DNA of 64,000 nt, taken from the NCBI RefSeq assembly GCF_024868665.1, contig NC_079899.1, positions 23,677,572 to 23,741,571 of the forward strand, written 5' to 3'. Of the stretch, positions 9,601 through 36,009 are shown in pieces. Positions within the stretch are counted from its first letter, which is position 1. Each line of letters starts with the position of its first letter. The DNA is from Triplophysa rosa (taxonomy: Eukaryota > Chordata > Actinopteri > Cypriniformes > Nemacheilidae). The notes under the pieces are model-generated. The model made no database searches, was not told where the DNA came from, and was given only the letters and a program-made list of their open reading frames with translations. Both the position numbers and the translations under genes were made by a program.

Positions 9601-12587
9601 CTGTTGATGATGATGAGGTAAGCGATGGTTGTGAATCTATTTGAGTGTTCGCCAAAGGGGTGGAAGAGATTAGGTCAGGTGAGCTTTCAGATGTTAACTG
9701 AGGTTTACAGTCCACGGTGAAGCGAGGAGCTTCAGGTGTTGGGGTGGTAGATTTTGTTTTAAACTTTCTCCGTTTAAGAAACTGAGCGAGGAGAGGTAGG
9801 GGTACAGGTTCTGGTCGTTTGTGTGGTAAGGTTTTCTTTGTCTTTGCTTCAGGCTCAGCCTCAGTGTCCAGAGAAGAAAGGTTCTCCTTTTTCTTTTCAT
9901 CTGAGTTTTGTACTTTTTTATCACTGGGTAACAATGTAATCTTATTATCTTTATGTTCATCTATTACCATTTTAATTTCATCTAGTTTTATCAACTCTTT
10001 TTTTGAGCTTGTGTCTGTGTTGTTACATCTGTGAATGTCATCCATTACAGTCTCTGGTTTGGATGATATCGCTTCTTGTTTTCCACTTGTGCCACCTGCG
10101 TCAGTTTGCAGGACAACACAATTTTTCTCGATATTGTCCAGCGATAACCTTTTGACTTTCACATGTGCACCTTTAAGGAAGTCCGAAAATGCTCCTGACA
10201 ATGGACGCTTCTTAGTGCTGCATTCAGAATAAAGGAGAGAGAAAAAAATATTGCCAAAATTGACAAATCTTATTAAAATATGTATAAAAACATTTTGCAT
10301 GCAAACCACCAAAACTCTACAAAATGCTAGCTATACACTGTTGCGTCCCAAACTCAATTCACAACACAAATAATGCGTTGTATGACGAGCATTGCAGCAA
10401 TAGAGTGCCATAACAGACCGAAACATGGATGATATATTCTGGGAGTAGTTCCTTATCAAAAAACATGCTTTTAACGAAGTTTAACAGAGTTGTTGGAGGC
10501 TTGGTGGTGGTGATGTTGAGCAACCGTGGTGCAGTACGTTTATAGCCACTTGTTAGAATTAATTTCTGCCGATTACATTTAGGCTTCAAATTTCATAAAT
10601 TGTGTTCATGTGTGAAAAACAAAAGTAAGTATCATGAACATTTGTTGACATCCAAGTTATTTTTTTTATATCCCAACTTTTCGACTTTTTGTTGAGGGAA
10701 CCAGTGCACCGCTAACTTTGTATTAGCACTTATTGTATTATTGCTCCTGTATGACATATCGCTTATTGCTCCCTGAACTATTTGAAAGTCGCTTTGGATA
10801 AAAGCGTCTGCTAAATGACTAAATGTAACTTCCAGGTTTGCCTACAAATAATGTCATCCCTGAATGGCACTATAGTGGAGAAAAAGTTAAACGAGTTAGA
10901 TAGTTTAGCTGTCGATATGTTTACATCTAGCTACCTACATAAAGCTCCAGATCCACCGAGGAGCTTTTACGCAGCTGAAAATGGCAGGAGCTGGCTAAAA
11001 ACGCAAGTTGCAGGCGTTGAAAGGTGTTTTTTTCAAGCAGAGGCACATTGGTTACTATGATACGCGGAGCGTGAAAAAAACGCTAGGTGACAGCACTGAA
11101 CCTGCGGAAAAGATCGCCAGCTGCTAGTGTTTTCAAAAAACGCGGCATTTCCGTTGGAAACAATTGAAAAAACACGCCGTACGCCAGCAGAAACGCCTCG
11201 GTGGACACAGCCCCTAACACATCAAACAGCACAACCAATTAAAGGTAACTCTAAGACCATCTTGACAACTTATGGCTTGTCACTGCCCCACACGAGCAGG
11301 GTACCGTACGCTTACAATTAGCCAAACAAAGATTTGCGACCTTGGTATAGCGCATGTTTTTGATTCAAACTAAAGCATTTAATGTTTTGTTTTTGCTTAA
11401 CACATGGACATATGATGATCTATATTTATAAAAGAAGGCTTACCTCTTATCTCTATCCTCAACAGGAGCATCACCATTAACAATTTTCTTCTCCCCATTT
11501 GTTGGGCTGGGGACATTCTGATCCTTATTGACCTTTGCAGCAGCACTTCTCTTCATGAACAAAGTCTTCAAATTATTCAAGGTTGTTGACTCTTTGCTTA
11601 GCTTAAGCTCATTCTCCGTTTCTTCACCCGATACTCCATTCTTGGCCTTCGTTGATCGGGCGTTGACCGCATCCTCCCTGAAGCCTTTGGCGAAGGGGTT
11701 GTAGTCAATTTTGAGCTGGGTGATACGCAGGTTTTGATAGGCTGTGACGGCAAAGAACTCTGTCTGAGAAAAACTGAGCGTTATAACCTCAGGCCTGTCT
11801 ATCCGAATGTCTTCACTGTCTTTGTCTGCAGGTATGATATGAAGTCGAGGAAGGTACCGGTGCATTGAGTGTAAAATGATGTGGCCCTCCTGGTCCAAGG
11901 TGTTGTTGCAAAGCTTCAGTCGGTAAAAAGAAACAGGGTACTGCATCCAGTGCAGGCCTGTAGCAGGGGATTCTGGGTGTACAAACAAGCGTGAAATGTG
12001 AGAGTCCGCCTTTCCGTTGGTCTCCCATCCTTTGCCACTCCATTTGTATCTGTGGTTATCAACTGGAACGATATCCATCGCTAGCAAGTAACTCTGGAAA
12101 GGTTCCATACCAGAGAGACGAAAGCGGCAGTAGGGGAACATCCTACGACCCTGCTTGGTCAGAATCATCTCAGTCTGGCACCTACTAAATTCATTCCACA
12201 TACTGTTGTTGTCCAGTGTAACTGTGATGCCCTTATATCGAGCATCTGCTGGCATGTTCTCCACATGTGTGGTGGCGTCTGAAAGTGACATGGATGATGT
12301 TGAATGTAAGCCTGTTGCAGCTGAACTGACTGCAGACTTCATTATACTATTTGCCTCGCTAATAGCTAATAAACTACCCTTGTCTTTCAAAACATCACCA
12401 GGATGCACCTGTTTAAGGACAACAAAGAGAGAAGGTGCAGAGGAAGGTGAAGGTGCCAGTGTAGGGGCAGTCATGCCCTCCTCATGAAGCACCATGGCAC
12501 CCTGCTTCTCGGTATTGGCCATGGGAGATAAGAAGTCATCTGGACACATTCAGACCCTCTCACCTCAGGGTATTTCAGGTCTACATC
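1..12587 (-). CDS. mga: mga, MAX dimerization protein MGA (T-box plus bHLHZip repressor), partial gene
   Basis: Nuclear dual-specificity transcription factor: a T-box domain binds brachyury sites and a C-terminal bHLHZip pairs with MAX in the PRC1.6 repressor complex (family knowledge). Seen here: sixteen exons joining in phase, 12549 down to base 1, about 2167 codons. In order they encode the T-box (about residues 107-292), the motif LEDVEGQLFASFMSK, the segment KHRQVIHPVLQE, the block LSAFCSDMLDEYL followed by QLPTKSTSYVRTLDSVLKKQ, a duplicated Cys-rich motif, LEIISECSW, KGLPFLARCSPAGLL, VNGKPYPQAKLELGKMGALH and GQVFTQFV, all in the order I know from vertebrate MGA. The bHLHZip is not in the window. 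One in-frame TAA interrupts the second coding exon. Teleosts can carry two mga copies; which one this is cannot be told. Upstream neighbour is tyro3, as in human. Confidence 0.95.
917..1210 (-). CDS. mga: mga exon 15
   Basis: Encodes a Ser/Thr-rich stretch followed by LYRNPSGQLIRLVPLSQIK, matching LFRHPNGQIVQLLPLHQLR of human MGA. Acceptor TTTTCAG, donor GTAAGT. Confidence 0.88.
1796..2065 (-). CDS. mga: mga exon 14
   Basis: Encodes TNPPAGQVFTQFVVNHINSQ and a Ser/Pro-rich continuation ending SPSLPL. GQVFTQFV corresponds to GGVFTQFVMSK of human MGA. Donor GTAAGC, phase 1. Confidence 0.88.
2213..2651. mobile_element. hAT-type MITE
   Basis: Terminal inverted repeat tagggctgggacgat at both ends. 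Flanks agcgaatg and agcgaaaa are an imperfect 8-bp target duplication (6 of 8). No coding capacity. Lies in the mga intron between exons 13 and 14. Confidence 0.75.
2800..3245 (+). repeat. Dispersed repeat, copy A (inverted partner at 22918-23335)
   Basis: Shares with the reverse complement of 22918-23335 the blocks accggaagtta, cacaaaagcgtgcatgcgc, a TTACTTG/CTAGC stretch and ggctagtggcta. Internal inverted pieces (taacttccggt / accggaagtta) suggest a non-autonomous DNA transposon. Confidence 0.75.
3378..3624 (-). CDS. mga: mga exon 13 (VNGKPYPQAKLELGKMGALH)
   Basis: Starts with VNGKPYPQAKLELGKMGALH then PANRLAAYITGR, a highly conserved MGA segment. A Thr/Val/Ser-rich tail follows. Donor GTAAGT, phase 1. 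Confidence 0.92.
3818..3866 (+). repeat. V-SINE-like tail fragment
   Basis: Contains gtcactttggatagaagcg followed by ctagataaata, a diverged version of the tail gtcgctttggataaaagcg. Confidence 0.6.
4017..4441 (-). CDS. mga: mga exon 12
   Basis: Encodes VEEGELVPLNLSDTIKRLEI ... ISECSW, a middle with VHTYKVKISEP, and KGLPFLARCSPAGLLKAEKK. This matches KLIEIISDCNW and GGKGLPFYAGLSPAGKLVAY of human MGA. Donor GTATGC. Confidence 0.92.
4593..4632 (-). CDS. mga: mga exon 11 (40-base micro-exon)
   Basis: Encodes PVDQQHIPQIPKR. It is too short to show as an ORF. It is supported by a poly-T/AG acceptor, donor GTCAGT, and exact phase closure with both neighbours (KRKM-PVDQQ; PKR-DVEEGE). Confidence 0.75.
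4727..4834 (-). CDS. mga: mga exon 10
   Basis: Thirty-six codons including EMDNHLTCSRVRPFRPCRNK, corresponding to the MMTCARVRVYERK block of human MGA. Acceptor ACACAG, donor GTAAGA, phase 0 at both ends. Confidence 0.82.
4971..5149 (-). CDS. mga: mga exon 9
   Basis: Acidic to basic linker beginning DPEAAPEPAKRVNTLWESK and ending DLERFFSPPKPKR. Phases (2 in, 0 out) join exons 8 and 10. Donor GTACAA. Confidence 0.8.
5355..5646 (-). CDS. mga: mga exon 8 (duplicated Cys-rich motif)
   Basis: Encodes IIKRRAPPC then two tandem C-x4-C-x3-C-x-C units (CLNVFCRLGCLC and CGKPECMLGCSC) separated by a basic, His-rich linker, then a Lys/Glu-rich tail ending KKNKKRKTY. Both Cys units occur in human MGA. 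They look metal-binding (inference). Confidence 0.92.
5794..6482 (-). CDS. mga: mga exon 7 (LSAFCSDMLDEYL / QLPTKSTSYVRTLDSVLKKQ)
   Basis: The acceptor TGTTCTGCAG at 6483 keeps phase with exon 6 (SLSE-GVSSVETGQ). Using the AG at 6541 would hit a stop at once. The exon holds the conserved CSDxLDEYL and TKSTSYVRTLDSVLKKQ motifs, a Lys/Ser-rich linker, and GLTKTLVKLMDVEDGAVWEG plus TCITEERA near its end. Donor GTGAGT, phase 0. Confidence 0.92.
6582..6674 (-). CDS. mga: mga exon 6
   Basis: Encodes QFVSRTGKTTDVTKIKGWRD then KFAGSGSLSE, clearly the PFVSRTGKTNDFTKIKGWRGKF segment of human MGA. Acceptor TTCTAG, donor GTATGT. Confidence 0.9.
6771..6890 (-). CDS. mga: mga exon 5
   Basis: Encodes GLKLHLLDLNLPIDLQYLGV followed by HLPIPPPVLLPEESP, matching the DLKYLGVQLPLAPA block of human MGA. 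Only 76 bases of intron separate it from exon 4. Donor GTAACA, phase 1. Confidence 0.87.
6967..7077 (-). CDS. mga: mga exon 4 (KHRQVIHP segment)
   Basis: Encodes DNCGGIEEKIKVLEKDLLHD followed by LKLMKHRQVIHPVLQE. This is strongly conserved with human MGA (LEKELIEDLKTLRHKQVIHP). The segment is probably helical. Phase 2 in, phase 1 out; donor GTTCAT is weak. Confidence 0.88.
7162..7234 (-). CDS. mga: mga exon 3
   Basis: Acceptor AAAATAG|ACAGCT gives MSK-TALEIHLGDDAKTG, matching the SKEALDIH block of human MGA. The nearer AG (...GACAG|CTC) breaks the phase and was rejected. Donor GTAAGA, phase 1. Confidence 0.85.
7300..7868. mobile_element. hAT MITE with perfect 8-bp target duplication
   Basis: Begins tagggttgggaatcg and ends with its inverse (cgattcccaaccctA). 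Flanked on both sides by tataaacg (7292-7299 and 7869-7876). About 569 bases, no transposase. Fills nearly half of the intron between mga exons 2 and 3. Confidence 0.9.
8444..10217 (-). CDS. mga: mga large exon 2, interrupted by an in-frame TAA
   Basis: Serine/proline-rich, low-complexity exon of 1774 bases. It starts in phase with the T-box exon (DRDK-S-TKKRPLSG) and ends ...LFASFMSK before GTAAAT, phase 0. The end matches the conserved VDGVLF-SFESK block of vertebrate MGA. Reading continuously from 10217 to 8444 meets a single stop, TAA at 9512-9514 (...LIQEEE-stop-QPLRFSP...). Both flanks are in the same frame, so it is a substitution-type lesion, not a frameshift. I found no phase-compatible short intron that removes it. 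Confidence 0.88.
9512..9514 (-). other. mga: In-frame TAA stop within mga exon 2 (codon 604)
   Basis: Counting from the ATG at 12549, the stop is codon 604. A product ending here would keep the T-box and lose everything else, including the bHLHZip. The next codons CAA CCT CTG AGG continue an open frame of 356 codons to the exon end. Confidence 0.85.
10690..10830 (+). repeat. V-SINE-like element, 3' part
   Basis: ctttgtattagcac, attgtattattgctc, then gtcgctttggataaaagcg and tctgctaaatgactaaatg. The same arrangement recurs at 28112-28228. Located in the intron between mga exons 1 and 2. Confidence 0.7.
11444..12587 (-). CDS. mga: mga first coding exon: start codon and T-box
   Basis: Acceptor at TTTTTTAAG|GATG (12588) leads into a short 5' UTR. 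The first ATG is at 12549, in a weak context. A second in-frame ATG at 12522 has a better Kozak context (cccATGG) and may be the real start. The T-box runs about residues 107-292 from the first ATG: NNSMWNEF, TEMILTKQGRRMFPYCR, VDNHRYKW, FYRLKLCNNTLDQEGHIILH, FFAVTAYQN, IDYNPFAKGFR. Donor GTAAGC follows at 11443, phase 2. Confidence 0.93.
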
Positions 12588-13426
12588 CTTAAAAAACAAA
12601 ACATACATGGCACATAATGGTCAAAGCATGTTTGGTAACCAGCTGGAGAAAGCTACATTCAAACCCAATGTAAATGGAAGTTGAACCCCTGCTTGGGTAC
12701 AGTGATTTTACTTTTGTACTATTTTTACTTGATTTTAGTGTATGAATATGGTGAATATGTCTAATATGGTTTAAATAGCATTGCACAATGATTATCTATG
12801 GGGGCCTAAGACATTGTAAAGCAGTGTTTTGCTGTAAAGCATCTTTTAAAATGTGTTCAAATGTTTTTCACATTGCTTTTACACATTTTTAACTAACTTG
12901 CATTCACATTGGTACCTATGATAAGCGCAAACTTGGCAGAAAAGCAGGGTAGAGTATGCATGTTCTAGTGCGCTTCTGAGTCCCAAAAAACCATGAAAGA
13001 ACTAATTCCAGGGTGTTTTAAACAACAAAACAGGGAGTTCAATACTGTGCTCATGTACACATATTCATAAAATGCTGCACAGTACCTGACACTGTAAATG
13101 CTGTAATTCAAAGAAACGGTAGCAGGAGATAGCAAAATGTTGGTTATTATCTAAAGTAATAAATAAAACAGACTAACTTTTAGATGTCTATGGATGCTTT
13201 TTATACATATACACTGCACAGATGGTGTTTGAGTAGAAGTAAGAAGAGTAGGATGAGGCGGTGGGATTGTAATAAACAAGGAAACCTGTTAGAATACAAT
13301 CATTATTTTAGCTTGCTTTAGTGGTTAGCTGTAATTCTCTGACGTTAACAGTAAAATGAATTGTTGTGGAAGTGGAACGCACAAATAATGCCTTAAAACT
13401 GTTTTACTCTACTTACATTTTTTTTA

Positions 13427-13562
13427 CATTTGGCAGACGCTTTTATCCAAAGTGACTTACATTGCATTATACTATACATTTGTTTTTAAGTATGTGCAAC
13501 CCCCTGGGATCGAGCCCACCACATTGGCATTGCTAGCGCTATGCTCTAACCACTGAGCTTAA
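13427..13562 (-). repeat. tRNA-derived SINE (reverse)
   Basis: Read on the minus strand it starts agctcagtggttagagca (A-box-like), has a B-box-like ggctcgatccc, and ends in the V-SINE-like core (gtcactttggataaaagcg, tctgccaaatgt). Confidence 0.75.
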
Positions 13563-13742
13563 TATAATTAATAATGGTCTACCAACAAGTACCAAGAGAG
13601 TTTTCATGAATTGCTTACAAATGCATTCCTAAAATGTATCATTAGGCTAAAATACACCATCTGAACTTGGTAAACTTAACAGGCTTGCCAACTGAACATG
13701 AACACAGTGATGAAATGAAAAAAATAAAAAGTACAAATCTTT

Positions 13743-14035
13743 AGGTTGGCTCCAGTAGCTCAATTGGTTGGGCATTGCCTTAGCATCATAAGTTCATGGG
13801 TTTGATTCCCAGGGAACGCACACATTCATACACTCAATAAACTGTTGCTTTGGTAAAAAAAAAGGTCTGTCAAATATGTACAACCCCAATTCACATAAAA
13901 TAATCAACAGGTGAAAAGTAAAAATTATATAAGGCTATACTGGCTTACTTAACATTGCAATATTAGTTAAATGCTCTCTCATTTGTAAGTCCATTTGAAT
14001 AAAAGCATATGGAAGAAGAAAAGCCTAAATGTAAA
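13743..14035 (+). repeat. tRNA-derived SINE
   Basis: Head tagctcaattggttgg (A box) and gggtttgattccc (B box), then a tail with gtccatttgaataaaagca and aaatgtaaatg. A decayed SINE, not a functional tRNA gene. Confidence 0.7.
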
Positions 14036-14899
14036 TGAAAAAAATATTAATTTGACCAACCACTTTGTAAAAATGCTGTCTTTGCAAATAAAGTTACAAT
14101 TGACATCATGAAGCACTGACTTCAAAATCTAGAACTATCGATCTAAAACTTGGTATAACAAATTCCGAAGAAATAAAAAAAACTCCAAAAGACGTTTGGT
14201 TCCAGATAGACCTTTAGTGAGAACCTTTGACAAACGTAGGTGTTTATTAAAATTACACTCAGTAATTGTTAAGATTGTGCTTGGATGATATGAGTCGTCT
14301 TTGAACTACACTAATACCTAGTGGTGTGGATGTAGCATCACACAAGAGCAAAGGTTTATGGTTACCAATGCACTTTTCACAGCAAGCCATTATCCATTTG
14401 TTGGTAACTGCTCACTACCAGGGAGGATACACAAGGTGTTATGTTCAGAGGGTCATGTGACCTCAAAATGGCATCCCTCATGAGGCAACCCACTCAACGC
14501 AAAATATAACAGCCTTTATTTTTACATAACTGGCAGGCATCTTATGTGAGTGTACAGGATGGTGAACAATTTTCAGTTTACACAATCCATTTTTTCATGT
14601 GTTTTTAATTAATGGAAAATTACTGAGTGCCCCTTTAACCTTATCCCCACTGTTAAAAGTGACCCAAATGTCTGCTATTTGTTTTTAATATTTAAATACA
14701 TTACTATCAAGACAGAAAGTTACCATATTTCAGTGGTAAAAAAAGCTCAAAAGTAATAATGTAAACTGTCTATGTAATAACAACGTGTAGTTATTCTTGA
14801 CAACGTAATGGCTACACCTAGCAATAATTTAGCCTCGGAATTGCGTCGAAGTTCCACCTTCAAAGCTCACTTCTTGACAATTTAATTATTCTATGTAAC

Positions 14900-15600
14900 A
14901 TAGACAATGCATAACGTATATACCGCGACGTGCGTCCGCAAAACGATATAGCACACCGATTAGTGACGCAACATCACAACAAGACTACGCATTTTCCTAC
15001 TTTATCAGGTGAGTTAACGTGCCAATACGGGCAGCTATCGGCGTACATAAACGTTAATTGACACTAAACGTCAAGAAATGGAGTTTCAGTCACCTTTTGT
15101 GTAATGAGCGTAGTTATTTTCGTCGACGACGCGTCTCTAATAGGCCCGAGAACTAAAAGTTGGCGCTGAGAGCGCGTGCACGTCGAACCATCTCGAATGG
15201 CGGGCGAATCGGAGGCAGGCGATCTGCTCTGACCACGAAGTACAAACGAAAAAACACCCCTGTTCAGCCAACTTTATGGATTTCTTTTGAACCACACTGC
15301 TATATTCCGGACTGGACCGTTACCTTTTGTCAATATGAAATGCATATTTTGCATACTCTCTGTCCTGCCTTCGTTTATGTTGTTTTACGATCTCCCCCTC
15401 TCACATTAATACACCGTGCGTCTCACCCTCTGAGGTTACCATGCGTGATGTGACGTCATGACGTCGCTGCTCACAACGGTGCACGTTGGTCCTCGTGCGA
15501 CTCGCGCAGGCGCAACAGCTGCATGAAGAGACTCGTTGGTTGTATCGCGCATGCGTTTACTTAACGCCTTTGTTTACGTCATGGTTGCCTCGATTCGCTG
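14900..15600 (-). promoter_or_regulatory. CpG-rich probable mga promoter region
   Basis: CpG density jumps against the AT-rich surroundings (cgtcgacgacgcg, cgcgcaggcgcaac, ctcgtgcgactcg), with CRE-like tgacgtca near 15450. It lies upstream of the mga coding exons, where a non-coding first exon must be. A minus-strand donor candidate is AAAG|GTGACT (exon end at 15094). The exact start site cannot be read. Confidence 0.55.
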
Positions 15601-16504
15601 AGTCGATTTTGATCGCTTGGAAAGACAGAATATAGTTTTTCCTGTGTGAAGCAACGGGACAAAGATGCGAGCTTAAGGTTGATATCGAGGTGAAAACATA
15701 GACTTAAGGACAAATATACTTTAAAGGCTATCGATCGTCTGATCAGCGCAACGCAATTCTGAGGAAACGTCACGTGCAAAACATGGAAGGGCTTTAACAA
15801 TGGTAAAGCGGAAGAAGTTTGGGGAGATGTATATACCATTTGATTGAATATTTAATGTACAGCGTGCAATTCTGATATTTTGTGCTACCCTCACACCGAC
15901 TGTAGGTTAGGGGTTGGGGGAGGGGTTATGTTTTGTATGGGAGGTAGCACACCGGAGTAAAGTATGAATACGACGCATTGCAGAGGTAAAGGCGCATAAT
16001 ACATAATAGCAAGAATACTGCCTTATTTGGTACTTAACAATTTTACAAACGATTGTGTGTGAAGTTATTTCGACACCATTTTATAATCTGTAGTGGTAAT
16101 TGACTGTCTCTAAATCCTTGATCTTTGCTTTATATTTGTTAGGTTTGAAGCCACGCCCAATAAAAATCAATGTAGAATATTTTGAGAATGAATGTTTTAT
16201 TTACATTTTTGATCACAGTTTGTAAACACCATCCAAATGCCCAACAAACTCTGCAATATTCTTGCCATTTGCAATATATACATCTTAATTTTTTTACTGT
16301 CTGCATTCCAAACACATGTTAAATATGTCTTGGTTTAACTGTAAAAAAGTCTATCTGCTTTATTTTGAAATAAGTGTAATGCAGAGATATGACATGTTAA
16401 TGGCAGGTGCAAAAAGACCTGTAGATGAGCGAACGGAGATCAGCTTTAATAGTTCATAAAACTTGACAATGGATAAGATCTACAACAAACAAGACAGTTT
16501 ATTA

Positions 16505-16562
16505 CATCATTTACATTTAATCATTTAGCAGTTGCCTTTATCCAAAGCGTTTACAAATGATT
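16505..16562 (-). repeat. V-SINE-like fragment
   Basis: catttagcagttgccttta then tccaaagcg, a diverged reverse-strand copy of the tail. Confidence 0.5.
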
Positions 16563-16760
16563 TAACACTCTAAAATCAGCTTTAGCTGTGCAGTGATGAA
16601 CTACAATAGAACAAAAGCTAAAAAACAACAAAACAAAACAAGCTGTCGTGGTTCTGTAATGCTTGGTTTTGCAGAATAATCATTCCACATAGCATAAACA
16701 AAAATAAACCTCAAGTCCCTTGATATCCCATTCTCAGAATGCTGCAATGAGGGTTTGCCT

Positions 16761-17055
16761 AAAAGGGACAGTTCACCCAAAAAATGAAAATTCTTCATTT
16801 ACTCACCCTCATGTCATGTCCAATCTGTATGACTTAATGTCTTTTGCAGAACACAAAAGATTAATTAAAGAACTAATTTGATAAACAAAAACATTTGCCC
16901 CCACTCACTTCAATTCATTGCCGCAAAACCACCGAGACATTTCTCGAAATATCTTCTTTTGTGCTCCACAGAAAAAAAGAGTCATATACAGGTTTTGAAT
17001 GGGATGAGGGTGAATAAATGATGGGAGGATTTTTTTCTGGTGAGCCATCTCTTTA
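16761..17055. mobile_element. Palindromic TTAA-type MITE (Angel-like)
   Basis: Starts aaaagggacagttcaccca and ends ggtgagccatctctttaa. The two halves are near-complementary. Member of a family with about ten copies here; the Angel name is my best guess. Confidence 0.75.
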
Positions 17056-17532
17056 ACTCGCTGCAGGTTATAAATACAAAAAATCAGTTTTTGTAAAAAC
17101 TTTTAAATGAAGGCACCTAATCTGTGAACCCCAGCAACTGGGAAGTCACAAGTACAAAACATACAAAAAATTCTGACTGTACCAGCACAAACAACACTTA
17201 ATTTCTAACAAGAATGTACTGTACAAAACACTTCATAAATCACAGATTTTACTCTAAAAATGACGGCATTTCTACAGTCAGAATTAGTAAGTGAATATCA
17301 ATTAGCATTGAAATTACGTGTCCACAAATAATTTTTCTAAAACGTATTAGCAGCTGATTGTTCACAAGGTGCTTCATGCCCCTAGAGTTAGCATGGAGAA
17401 AAGTTCTTAGCATTATTCCTGGGCATTTCCCAGTGCGACATCGTAGGAATGCTTAGTATCTTTATAGTGCTGTTGTTCTTTTACCAAAGTTTCTCCACTT
17501 GTGCAACAGACACAGAGGGAACACACAAAAAA

Positions 17533-34806
<17,274 letters not shown>

Positions 34807-35973
34807 AATAACATCTTCTGTGAAAAAGATTCGTTTGTCCTTCACTTGCGATCAATGTGAACAGCAGTGATAATGTATTAACTGAGCGCTCGCGAATTCC
34901 ATAGCACGACACTTACAGACAGACTTCACCGCCACTTCAACATCCTTCTGCTGCGTTAAATCATACCGTTTACTGTAACTGAACGAGTAAAATACAATGC
35001 TTATTATTTTAAAAAGCCTATAAGAGTAAGTGGTACTCAGGTGAAGTAAATTCGACCGATCAGAAAAGTGTGAAAACATTAGAAACTGTGCATTAGCGCC
35101 CCCTTTAGATCGTACGGCGTCTCTACACATCTCCAGCAGAGCAGTAGTTACACCAGGCTATTGTTTAGAGAAAATGTTGCTAATTTTAAGATAATTACAC
35201 AGTTTCAATCGTTATGGTATAGCCAAAATAATCTTAATCCGATATATTTACCCACTACAGCTTTAAAGCGAAGGTTCCGGTTTAGCTAAATAGGTTTACT
35301 TCACTGTTGTGGGACTCTGTTGAGGGTGATCTCAACATTTACACACAGCATTAATGACTGCTGAGACTCCCAGGAAGGATTTCACTTAAATGGTCATGTA
35401 TTGCAAGCCATGCTGAGAAAATAACAAATAGAAACCATCACAGAAAAGCGTAAGGGATTATAATATAATAAGAATTCTACTAGTGTTTGGTTCTGTTGAT
35501 GGTACGTGGTATATGTATATCAAGGCCCAAAACACACTACATGTACATTTTGCAAATTTGTAATGGTTTTAATAGTAGTAACATGGTTCATTATGGTATT
35601 TGTAAAATAAATCATTAGAATTATTACTGGTTTTTTAAATGGTCCACAACAATTTTGAAGCCCTCCCTCTTTTTTTTACACAATCAAAATATTCTAGAGC
35701 TTGGCACAACTACAAAGATGTATATTCGTTAAAAATATCCAAACACTAAGAAATGTCTAAAACATTTTTTGTTTTATTTTAGTTTATTAAGGAGCCGTTG
35801 TTCACTGGTTCTCCTAAATTGAGCAGTGCTTACTGCCCTCTAGTGGACAAAAAGTCTCTCTTCTTTCCGGTCGTTCCCTCACCGGGACCGGAATGGCGCT
35901 TATCGTCGTACGCTGTAATAGGAAGCTGCCCTGCGAAACTTTTTAGGAAACAATTCTGTCCGACCAGCCCAAA
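34807..35973. promoter_or_regulatory. Divergent intergenic region between tyro3 and the plus-strand gene
   Basis: Holds the tyro3 5' UTR (to roughly 35150) and the upstream region of both genes. Moderate CpG near 34700-34900 and 35880-35930. No TATA box is convincing. Confidence 0.45.
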
Positions 35974-36009
35974 ATGAATACCAACCCCTTAACCTCCATC
36001 CCTTTTATG
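35974..36009 (+). CDS. Candidate first exon, twelve codons
   Basis: ATG in good context (cccaaaATGA) reads MNTNPLTSIPFM up to a consensus donor ATG|GTAAGC. If spliced to the exon at 38510 it would stop after GELI, making it an upstream ORF. Otherwise it may start another isoform or gene. I do not recognise the peptide. Confidence 0.35.

Larger units (their letters stand above)
12588..14899 (-). other. mga 5' intron
   Basis: No coding exon is recognised here. Apart from the SINE pieces listed separately, the stretch is AT-rich and unremarkable. Confidence 0.6.
15600..17532. other. Intergenic DNA plus tyro3 3' UTR
   Basis: Between the mga promoter and the tyro3 stop codon. Several minus-strand AATAAA candidates exist near 16.2-16.5 kb, but the polyadenylation site is not decided. 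Holds a V-SINE fragment (16505-16562) and a palindromic MITE. Confidence 0.5.

Noticed and set aside
8468..9644. Plus-strand ORFs opposite the mga large exon
   Set aside because: Antisense shadows of a long open exon in low-complexity sequence; the minus strand has the splice and homology support.
13743..13830. tRNA gene
   Set aside because: A- and B-box-like sequences are present, but the stem pairing of a tRNA is lost and a SINE tail follows; likewise at 13427 and 19680.
15160..15453. ORF of 97 codons on the plus strand in the mga promoter
   Set aside because: CpG-rich promoter sequence, no splice context and no recognisable domain.
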